In this document: positions 8,362 to 15,661 of the stretch, in pieces
How the letters are laid out: every line of letters starts with the position of its first letter
How positions within the stretch are numbered: position 1 is the stretch's first letter
DNA from: TMP-86 sp044226865
GTDB lineage: Bacteria > Pseudomonadota > Gammaproteobacteria > Steroidobacterales > Steroidobacteraceae
Direction of reading: 5' to 3'
Length of the DNA stretch: 64,000 nucleotides
Assembly: GCA_044226865.1 (NCBI GenBank)
Contig: JBGAGE010000001.1
Location: 806,001-870,000, forward strand
Translations under genes and position numbers: made by a program
Notes under the pieces: generated by a model
The model's input: the letters and a program-made list of their open reading frames with translations, nothing else
Told to the model about the DNA's origin: nothing
Database searches by the model: none

Positions 8362-8405
8362 CTTAAGTTTCTAAAATAACTATTTGAAATTTAAGTATTT
8401 ATAAT
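8362..8405. promoter_or_regulatory. Palindromic operator candidate and -10 box between choXW and betB
   Basis: The 189-base divergent region 8282-8470 is unusually AT-rich in its centre. CTTAAGTTTC at 8362-8371 and GAAATTTAAG at 8386-8395 form inverted arms matching at 9 of 10 positions around a 14-base spacer. A perfect TATAAT lies at 8400-8405 pointing towards betB, which would give a leader of about 58 bases. A smaller palindrome, TTACGTAA, is at 8346-8353. No betI repressor gene is adjacent, so the protein that would bind is unknown. These are sequence observations; regulatory function is inferred. Confidence 0.45.
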
Positions 8406-8470
8406 CAGCCGTCAGCGGCGGGTCCGTACCAGCATGCCGACTGGCTCGAAGCTCTGCAAGGCGATCGGCA

Positions 8471-9946
8471 ATGGCAACCAAACGGCGATTGAACACCCGC
8501 TCTAAACCCGGTTCCAAGACTCCCGGCGCACCGGGGTTCGGTGAGCGATTTGCCTCCGTGAACCCTGCGACCGGCGAGGTGCTCGGGCATTTTACGGTGG
8601 CAGGCCCTGCCGAGGTGGACGCGGCGGTGAGCGCGGCGCGCACCGCACAGCCGGCATGGGGAGCGCTCACCGGTGCTGCCCGCGCCAAGATCCTGAACCG
8701 CGCCGCCGCCATCCTGCGCGCACGCAATGACGAACTCGCCGAATGGGAGACCCGCGATACCGGCAAGCCCATCCAGGAGACCAGCGTCGTGGACGTGCTC
8801 TCCGGTGCCGACTGCCTGGAGTATTTCGCGGGCATGGCGCACGGGCTGGCGGGCGAGCACCTGAACCTGGGTCCCACGGCCTTCGGCTACACGCGCCGCG
8901 AACCGCTGGGCGTGGTCGCCGGGATCGGTGCGTGGAATTACCCGTTGCAGATCGCCTGCTGGAAGGCGGCGCCGGCCCTGGCCTGCGGCAATGCCATGTT
9001 GTTCAAGCCGGCGGAGATCACGCCGGTGACCGCCGCGAAGCTGGCCGAGGTGTTCGAGCAAGCCGGCCTGCCCCGCGGCATCTTCCAGGTGGTGCAGGGC
9101 TTTGCCGACACGGGCCGGCTGTTGACCCGACACCCCGACATCCGCAAGGTGTCCATCACCGGAGAAGTCGGCACCGGCAAGGCCGTGATGGGCGATGCCG
9201 CCGCCACGCTCAAGAACGTCACGCTCGAACTGGGCGGCAAATCCCCGCTGATCGTGTTCGAGGATGCGAACCTCGACAATGCCGTGTCCGGCGCGATGCT
9301 CGCCAACTTCTATTCCAGCGGGCAGGTCTGCTCCAATGGCACGCGTGTGTTCGTGCACCGCTCCATCCGCAAGGCGTTCCTCGAACGCCTGAAGACGCGC
9401 GTCGCGCGCATGCGGTTGGGAGATCCTCTGGATCCCAAGACCCAGGTGGGTCCGCTGGTGAGCGAGCAGCACATGCACAAGGTGCTGGGCTACCTGGAGC
9501 GCGGGCGCGCCGAGGGTGCGCGCGTGCTCATCGGTGGTGGCCGCGTCACCAAGGGCGCACTGGCGAAGGGCTTCTTCGTTGCGCCGACGGTGTTCGACGG
9601 GTGCCGCGATGACATGGCCATCGTGCGCGAAGAGATCTTCGGCCCGGTGATGTCGGTGCTCGAGTTCCAGACCGAGGAGGAGGTGGTGAGCCGGGCCAAC
9701 GCGACGGAGTTCGGCTTGTCCGCGGGCGTGTTCACCAACGACCTGACCCGCGCGCACCGCGTGATCGCGAACCTGCAGGCCGGAACCTGCTGGATCAACC
9801 ACTACAATGTCACGCCCATCGAGTTGCCGTTCGGCGGCGTGAAGCTGTCGGGCCTGGGACGAGAGAATGGCCGCGCGGCGATCGAGCACTACACGCAACT
9901 GAAGAGCGTGTACGTCGCCATGGGGGATGTGGAGGCGCCGTACTGA
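8471..9946 (+). CDS. betB: Betaine aldehyde dehydrogenase
   Basis: This is a 491-residue NAD(P)+-dependent aldehyde dehydrogenase. The general-base segment LELGGKSP contains Glu253 and the nucleophile is Cys287 in SSGQVCSNGTRVF, a form typical of BetB. It oxidises betaine aldehyde to glycine betaine in the cytoplasm. The related 4-trimethylaminobutyraldehyde is a plausible second substrate given the trimethyllysine genes at 36069-38286 (inference). The stop overlaps the betA start (TGATG), so betBA is one translationally coupled operon. About 20 residues precede the usual family start; the ATG at 8471 has only a weak AAGG upstream. Confidence 0.93.
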   Translation: MATKRRLNTRSKPGSKTPGAPGFGERFASVNPATGEVLGHFTVAGPAEVDAAVSAARTAQPAWGALTGAARAKILNRAAAILRARNDELAEWETRDTGKPIQETSVVDVLSGADCLEYFAGMAHGLAGEHLNLGPTAFGYTRREPLGVVAGIGAWNYPLQIACWKAAPALACGNAMLFKPAEITPVTAAKLAEVFEQAGLPRGIFQVVQGFADTGRLLTRHPDIRKVSITGEVGTGKAVMGDAAATLKNVTLELGGKSPLIVFEDANLDNAVSGAMLANFYSSGQVCSNGTRVFVHRSIRKAFLERLKTRVARMRLGDPLDPKTQVGPLVSEQHMHKVLGYLERGRAEGARVLIGGGRVTKGALAKGFFVAPTVFDGCRDDMAIVREEIFGPVMSVLEFQTEEEVVSRANATEFGLSAGVFTNDLTRAHRVIANLQAGTCWINHYNVTPIELPFGGVKLSGLGRENGRAAIEHYTQLKSVYVAMGDVEAPY

Positions 9947-11607
9947 TGAGCGAGGAGAGCTTCGATTACGTCATCGTCGGCGCAGGCTCCGCCGGCTGCG
10001 TGCTGGCCAATCGCCTGACCGAGTCCGGACGTCACCGCGTGCTGCTGCTGGAGTACGGCGGATCCGACCGATCGATCTGGGTGCAGATGCCCTCGGCCCT
10101 GTCCATCCCGATGAACATGCCGCGCTTCAACTGGTTCTACTACACCGAACCCGAGGCAAACCTCAACAACCGCCGCATCCACACCCCCCGCGGCAAGGTC
10201 CTCGGCGGATCCTCCTCCATCAACGGCCTGGTCTACATCCGCGGCAATGCGCAGGACTTCGATGGCTGGGAGCGGCTGGGAGCGAAGGGCTGGAGTTATC
10301 GCGATGTGCTGCCGTACTTCAAGCGCGCGGAAGGACGCTTCGAGGGTGGCGATGAGTATCGTGGCGCCGATGGTCCCTTGAAGACCTGCTACGGCACGCT
10401 CAAGAATCCGCTGCATGCGGCGTGGCTGGGCGCGGCGCGCGATGCCGGCTATCCGATGACCGCCGACGTCAACGGCTTTCAGCAGGAGGGCTTCGGCCGC
10501 ATGGACATGACGGTCGGGGGCGGCGTGCGCTGCAGCGCCGCCAATGCCTATCTGCGGCCGGCCATGCGCCGCGCGAATCTCACCGTGCGCGAGCGAGCGC
10601 TGGCCACGCGCATCCTGTTCGACGGGCGCCGTGCGGTGGGCGTGGAATACCTGCAGGGTGGCGTGTCGCGCACGGTGAAGGCGGGACGCGAGCTGCTGGT
10701 CTGCGCCGGCTCCATCAATTCACCGCAACTGCTCAAGCTCTCCGGCGTGGGCGCCGCCGCCGAGTTGCGCGAGCATGGCTTGCCGGTGGTCGCGGACCTG
10801 CCGGGCGTGGGAGAGAATCTGCAGGATCACCTGGAGTTTTATTTCCAGGTGGCGTGCACGCAGCCGGTGAGCTTGTACAGCGTGCTCAATCCCTGGAGCA
10901 AGGCGTTGATCGGCATGCGCTGGCTGCTGCGCCGGGATGGGCTGGGCGCCACCAACCATTTCGAGAGCTGCGGGTTCATCCGCAGCGATGCGGGCGTGCC
11001 GTATCCGGACATCCAGTTTCACTTCCTGCCCATGGCGGTGGCCTACGATGGCAACTCGCTGGCGGACGAACACGGCTTCCAGGCGCATGTTGGCCCGATG
11101 CGCTCCAAGAGCCGCGGCTGGGTGCGTCTCAACAGCGCGGATGCGCGCGACAAGCCGCGCATCTGCTTCAACTACATGAGCCACCCGGATGATTGGAAGG
11201 AGATGCGCGCCTGTGTGCGCCTGACACGGGAGATCTTCGCGCAGCCGGCCTTCGATGCGTTCCGCGGCCGGGAGATCCAGCCCGGCGCGCACGTTCAATC
11301 CGATGAGGCCATCGATGAATTCATCCGCGCCAAGGTGGAAAGCGCCTATCACCCCTCGTGCACCTGCAAGATGGGCACTGCGTCGGACCCGATGACGGTG
11401 GTGGATCCCGACGCCAAGGTGATGGGCTTGGATGGCTTGCGGGTGGTCGATTCCTCGATCATGCCCCAGATCACCAACGGCAATCTGAACGCCCCCACCA
11501 TCATGCTGGCGGAGAAGGCGGCCGACCATATCCTGGGTGCAGGGCTGCTGGCGCCGTCGGATGCGCCGGCCTACCGGTCCGGGAACTGGCAGGCGCAGCA
11601 GCGCTGA
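9946..11607 (+). CDS. betA: Choline dehydrogenase (GMC oxidoreductase)
   Basis: The protein has 553 residues, the normal BetA length. It has the GMC FAD-binding start YVIVGAGSAGCVLANRL (about 6-22), the GMC signature GGSSSINGLVYIRGN near residue 86, and the C-terminal active-site region YHPSCTCKMG (catalytic His) followed by NGNLNAPT. It oxidises choline to betaine aldehyde at the membrane and passes electrons to the respiratory chain. With betB and the choline importer it makes glycine betaine, the substrate of the demethylation genes further along. It ends 30 bases before the convergent GGDEF-EAL gene; that gap has a small GC-rich repeat but no clear terminator. Confidence 0.93.
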   Translation: MSEESFDYVIVGAGSAGCVLANRLTESGRHRVLLLEYGGSDRSIWVQMPSALSIPMNMPRFNWFYYTEPEANLNNRRIHTPRGKVLGGSSSINGLVYIRGNAQDFDGWERLGAKGWSYRDVLPYFKRAEGRFEGGDEYRGADGPLKTCYGTLKNPLHAAWLGAARDAGYPMTADVNGFQQEGFGRMDMTVGGGVRCSAANAYLRPAMRRANLTVRERALATRILFDGRRAVGVEYLQGGVSRTVKAGRELLVCAGSINSPQLLKLSGVGAAAELREHGLPVVADLPGVGENLQDHLEFYFQVACTQPVSLYSVLNPWSKALIGMRWLLRRDGLGATNHFESCGFIRSDAGVPYPDIQFHFLPMAVAYDGNSLADEHGFQAHVGPMRSKSRGWVRLNSADARDKPRICFNYMSHPDDWKEMRACVRLTREIFAQPAFDAFRGREIQPGAHVQSDEAIDEFIRAKVESAYHPSCTCKMGTASDPMTVVDPDAKVMGLDGLRVVDSSIMPQITNGNLNAPTIMLAEKAADHILGAGLLAPSDAPAYRSGNWQAQQR

Positions 11608-11637
11608 GGGGTGCGCGCAGCGCGCCGCGTCAGCGCG

Positions 11638-14085
11638 TCACGAGGCCGCCGCGCGCGGCCTTTCCATGGGCGGCTGCAACGCATCCAGCACCTGGCCCGC
11701 CGGCACGGGCACGCTGAACAAATAGCCTTGCGCGTAGCGGCAGCCCAGCGATTGCAGCACGGCCACCTGCGAGGGCTCTTCCACGCCTTCGGCCAGGCTG
11801 TTCATGCCCAGGTTCTCCACCAGCGTGATGGTCGCGTGGATCACCGCCAGCACGTCCTTGTCCGTGGCCAGGTCCTGCACGAACGAGCGGTCGATCTTGA
11901 TGGTGTCGAAGGGATATTGGCGCAGCAGCGCCAGCGAAGAGGTGCCGGTGCCGAAGTCATCCATGGCCAGTTGGATGCCCAGATCGCGCAGCTCCTGCAG
12001 CAGCGCCAGCGCCGCCTGCGGGTTGCGCATGAATTCGCGTTCCGTGATCTCCAACTGCAGGCATCGTGGCGGCAGGCCGGTGCGCCGCAGCGCCGCCTGG
12101 ATCTGCTCGCGCAGGCCCGGTCCCAGCGCCAGTTCCGCGCGTGACACGTTGATGCTGACCGTGTCCGGCGCGCGTGCCGGGTCTTCGCGCTGCCAGCGGA
12201 CCATGTCGTCGCAGGCACGGTTCAATACCCACTTGCCCAGTTCCCCGATCAGCCCGGATTCCTCGGCGATGGGAATGAACTCCGCCGGGGAAATGGAACC
12301 CATGGATGGGTGGTGCCAGCGTGCCAGCGCTTCCACCGAGAAGCCGCGGCCGGTGCGCAGGTCGATGATGGGTTGGTACAACAGCGAGATTTCCGGCGTG
12401 CCGATCGCACGCCGCAACCCCGTCTCGATGGCCACGTGGCGCAGCAGGCGCGTATGCATCGCCTCGGTGAACACGACGCTGCAGGCGCGGCCGGCCCGCT
12501 TGGCCTCGTACATGGCGAGGTCGGCGTTGCGGACCAGTTCCTCGGCGCTGGCTTCCGCGTCGCGGCTGATGACGATGCCGACGCTCGCGGAGGAATGCAC
12601 CTCGCTGTCGAACAACGAGTAGGCGGGCGCGAGCGCTTGCAGCAGCCGTTCGCTGCAGCGAACGGCGTCCTCCGGCGCGCCCAGCGACTCGATCAGCACC
12701 AGGAATTCGTCGCCGCCGAAGCGGCTGATGAGGGTGGCGCTGGGGTCGGCCGCGAGGCCGTCGGCGCGGCGCAGGCAGCGCTGCAGCCGCGCCGCGATCT
12801 GCCGCAGCAACTCGTCGCCGGCATTGTGGCCAAGCGTGTCATTGACCTGCTTGAAGCGGTCGAAATCCAGGAACAACAGCGCGAACAGCGGCAGCTCGCC
12901 GTTGCGTTGCCGGCGCACGGCCCGCTCCAGGCGTTCCATGAAAACGCGCCGGTTCGGCAGTCCCGTGAGCTTGTCGTTGCGCGCAGCCTCCGCCAGTTCC
13001 ATTTCCATGGCCTTGCGGCGCGAGATGTCCTGGATGAACGAGCAGATGAGCGCGCGTCCTTCCTCGTCCACGATGCGGCTGCCCGAGAGCAGCGCAGGAA
13101 AGCCCTGGCCGTCCTTGCGGGCGCAGATGGTCTCGCGCGGGTCGCGCAGCTGGGCATCGTCCTCGCCGGACTCGGCCGAGTTGCGCAAGGCCGCGCCATA
13201 CACCATGTCGCCGAACTGCATTTCGAGCAGTTCGGCGCGCTCGTAGCCGGTGGTCGCCAGCAGCGCGTCATTCACCTGCAGGAACCTGCCATCGGTGGCA
13301 TCGTTGAGCGCGATGCCCACCGGCGAGAGTTCGAACAGCGAGCGGAAGCGCGTCTCGCTCTCCTGCAACGTGGAGGCGGCCAGCAGGCCGTTGAGGCGCA
13401 CGCGATAGAAGGCCGCACCAAGGATGGCGATCAAAGCACCGGCGGGGAACAGGCCCAGTAGCGCGGCATTGCGGGCGGCGGCAATGCGCGCAAGATAGAT
13501 ATGCGCATCGACGTCGACACCGACGGCGCCATAGATGCGGCCGGATTCGTCGCGCAGCGGCGCGAGTCCGCTCATGAAGCTGCCCCAGCTGTCGGTGGTG
13601 GGCGAATCCGTCGCGGCCGGCTCGCCCGGATGCGCATCATCGCCCAGGGCGCGGTGCATCGCCGGCCCGGTGTCGGTATACACCTGCCAGACTCCCGCCT
13701 GTTCGCTCAGGCCGTTGCCCGTCTTCAGACGGGGATCGGCGGCATCGAGCACGAAGCGCACCTGATCGCCATCGCGCACCACGGTATAAATGAAATGGAT
13801 GTCCGGCACTGCCTGCTTCAGGCGCCGCAGCGGGTCCACGGCGCGGCGGTAGTCCGGATCGTTGATCTGCTCGGGCCGCCGGATCAGCGCGTGTGCTGCC
13901 GGATCCACCTGCGTCGCCGCGGATTGCGCCAGGCTGATGAGGTAGTGCCGGTAATTGTCGCGGATGGAGTCGAGCGAAGTGGACAGCAAGCCGAAGATGC
14001 CGGCGCCCATGATGATGAGCGCCGCGGCCGACATGCTCACGCATTCCCAGCGCGCGCGGCGGCGCAGCCGAGCCTCGGCGTTCAT
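11638..14085 (-). CDS. Membrane GGDEF-EAL protein with PAS domain (cyclic di-GMP turnover)
   Basis: The 815 residues divide into an N-terminal membrane helix (about 18-38), an extracytoplasmic sensor region (about 40-205, cache-like), a second membrane helix (about 208-228), a PAS domain (about 240-365), a GGDEF domain with intact RFGGDEF, and an EAL domain with intact VEALARW, DDFGTG and KIDRSFV motifs. GGDEF domains make and EAL domains degrade cyclic di-GMP. Both look catalytically complete, so the net direction cannot be told. It stands alone, convergent with betA and divergent from the HDOD gene across 14086-14241, a 156-base gap in which I see no clear operator. Confidence 0.92.
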   Translation of the reverse strand: MNAEARLRRRARWECVSMSAAALIIMGAGIFGLLSTSLDSIRDNYRHYLISLAQSAATQVDPAAHALIRRPEQINDPDYRRAVDPLRRLKQAVPDIHFIYTVVRDGDQVRFVLDAADPRLKTGNGLSEQAGVWQVYTDTGPAMHRALGDDAHPGEPAATDSPTTDSWGSFMSGLAPLRDESGRIYGAVGVDVDAHIYLARIAAARNAALLGLFPAGALIAILGAAFYRVRLNGLLAASTLQESETRFRSLFELSPVGIALNDATDGRFLQVNDALLATTGYERAELLEMQFGDMVYGAALRNSAESGEDDAQLRDPRETICARKDGQGFPALLSGSRIVDEEGRALICSFIQDISRRKAMEMELAEAARNDKLTGLPNRRVFMERLERAVRRQRNGELPLFALLFLDFDRFKQVNDTLGHNAGDELLRQIAARLQRCLRRADGLAADPSATLISRFGGDEFLVLIESLGAPEDAVRCSERLLQALAPAYSLFDSEVHSSASVGIVISRDAEASAEELVRNADLAMYEAKRAGRACSVVFTEAMHTRLLRHVAIETGLRRAIGTPEISLLYQPIIDLRTGRGFSVEALARWHHPSMGSISPAEFIPIAEESGLIGELGKWVLNRACDDMVRWQREDPARAPDTVSINVSRAELALGPGLREQIQAALRRTGLPPRCLQLEITEREFMRNPQAALALLQELRDLGIQLAMDDFGTGTSSLALLRQYPFDTIKIDRSFVQDLATDKDVLAVIHATITLVENLGMNSLAEGVEEPSQVAVLQSLGCRYAQGYLFSVPVPAGQVLDALQPPMERPRAAAS

Positions 14086-14241
14086 GTCCAGCCCCGGAAC
14101 AGTCGCGATTCAAACCCTGGGTTCACCCATTCCTTGTCGGCCGGAGGGGTGCCCGACTGGCCGCAGGGCGGCCCTTAATCCAGCAAAAATGCGACTTGGT
14201 TCACGATGATTTGCCGGCCGCGGCCGATATCCGAAAGGGAT

Positions 14242-15147
14242 ATGCAGGCAAAACCCCAAGCAGCAGCGGTGGACCCGCGCACGCGCATCCTCGGCGCCGC
14301 CGATTCGCTCGGCGTGCTCGGCGGAAACGACGGCACGCCGGCGCGCATGCTCTCGATGTTGTGCAATCCCAACGTCGAATCACGCGAGGTGTCTGCGCTG
14401 ATCAAGCGGCAACCGGTGCTGTGCGCGCGGGTGCTGCGCGTGGCGAATTCTCCCTATTACGGGCAACCGCGCGGCGTGAAGACCATCGAGCGTGCCTTCT
14501 TCGTCCTCGGCATGGATGCGGTGCGCGGGATCGCCGCCGCGGCTTGCCTGGAGCGCACCGTGAGCGTGTGCAATGGCGGCGGGCTGCTCGACATGAACAG
14601 GCTGCTGGAACACAGCGTGGCGACGGCCGTCGCAGCCGAGTCGCTGGCGAAGATCCTGCGCTTCGGGCTTGCGCCCGACGCCTTCATCGCGGGCCTTCTG
14701 CATCACCTGGGGATGGCGGTGCAGGCGGCGGTGGACCCGGAAGGCATGGCGCAGATGCTGCGCGTGCGCGCCGCCGAGCGCGAGCGGGGCGGCGGCGAGG
14801 CGTGCGGCATCCGCGAACTCGAGGGCCGCCATTGCAGCGTCGGCCATGAACTATGCGTGATGGAGATCTTCGGCGCCTGGCAATTGCCGGACTCGCTGGT
14901 CGCGGCCGCGGGGCATCATCACGATCCGGCCGGTGCGCCGCAGCGCTTTCAGGAATTGGCGGCGCTGGTGGACCTGGGGGCGCGAGTGGCCGCCCATACC
15001 GGCCACGACCTGCCGCTGGAGCCGCCGGCGCGCGATGCTGCGCCATCCTCGGTGTTCATCGATTTGCCGCCCGTGGAAGTGCAGGCCGTGATCGCGGCCT
15101 TGCCCGAACGGGTCCAGTGCCTGCGAGCGGCACTGGGCGACTGTTGA
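14242..15147 (+). CDS. HDOD-domain signalling protein
   Basis: This is a 301-residue protein. The HDOD domain covers about residues 15-230, with LIKRQPVLCARVLRVANSPYYG and the helical FIAGLLHHLGM segment. HDOD proteins resemble HD phosphohydrolases but usually lack the metal residues, and act as scaffolds in signalling, motility or cyclic di-GMP control. ATG 14242 was chosen because GAAAGGG stands five bases before it; an in-frame ATG at 14206 lacks such a site. It is divergent from the GGDEF-EAL gene and convergent with soxG. No partner is identifiable. Confidence 0.8.
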   Translation: MQAKPQAAAVDPRTRILGAADSLGVLGGNDGTPARMLSMLCNPNVESREVSALIKRQPVLCARVLRVANSPYYGQPRGVKTIERAFFVLGMDAVRGIAAAACLERTVSVCNGGGLLDMNRLLEHSVATAVAAESLAKILRFGLAPDAFIAGLLHHLGMAVQAAVDPEGMAQMLRVRAAERERGGGEACGIRELEGRHCSVGHELCVMEIFGAWQLPDSLVAAAGHHHDPAGAPQRFQELAALVDLGARVAAHTGHDLPLEPPARDAAPSSVFIDLPPVEVQAVIAALPERVQCLRAALGDC

Positions 15148-15166
15148 TCGCCATCCGCCGCGGCGA

Positions 15167-15661
15167 TCAACCGCGCGCGATTTCCTCGAGCAACTGCGTG
15201 CAGTAGTCGGCGAAGGATCGCCACACCTCGAGATGGAAAACCTTCGGCGCGGTGCGCCACAGCACCACGTCCGCCTTGGCGAAGACCGTGCGCGTGCACA
15301 TGCCCACCGGGAACTGCGAGACATCCAGATCCAGGGCGCAGCCGCCGGCGAGCAGCGTCTCGCCATCCGGCCCGCTGATTTCCAATCCGACCTGGCGATG
15401 GCTGACATCCACCAGCGAATGCGCCACGCCGCCCAAGGCCTGCCGCAGCGGTGCCATATCCGCGGCCGGCGGGGCCAACAACAGGAACTCCGACGGCCCG
15501 AGCCACAGGGCGTGATGATCGCCCTTGCTTGCCGAACGGCAGGCCTGCGGCAGTCCCGCGCTCCAGGCGCCGGCGGCCGCGGTGAGCGCATCGGCGCCGC
15601 CCTGCAGGATCCAGCGTGAGGCCGGCGCGAGCCGGCGCAGGAAACCGCTCGTGTCAGCCAT
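15167..15661 (-). CDS. soxG: Sarcosine oxidase gamma subunit
   Basis: The protein has 164 residues and the GcvT/YgfZ-related fold of SoxG: FLLLAPPAADM in the first half, VDVSHRQVGLEISGPDGETLLAGGCALDL in the middle (quoted only as a landmark around residues 84-112), and the FHLEVWRSFADY ending. SoxG has no cofactor of its own and completes the alpha-beta-gamma-delta heterotetramer. It overlaps the 3' end of soxA by 8 bases and is last in the canonical order soxB-soxD-soxA-soxG. Confidence 0.9.
   Translation of the reverse strand: MADTSGFLRRLAPASRWILQGGADALTAAAGAWSAGLPQACRSASKGDHHALWLGPSEFLLLAPPAADMAPLRQALGGVAHSLVDVSHRQVGLEISGPDGETLLAGGCALDLDVSQFPVGMCTRTVFAKADVVLWRTAPKVFHLEVWRSFADYCTQLLEEIARG

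Noticed and set aside
11608..11637. Terminator between betA and the GGDEF-EAL gene
   Set aside because: Only a short repetitive GC string is visible; no stable stem with a T-run could be supported.
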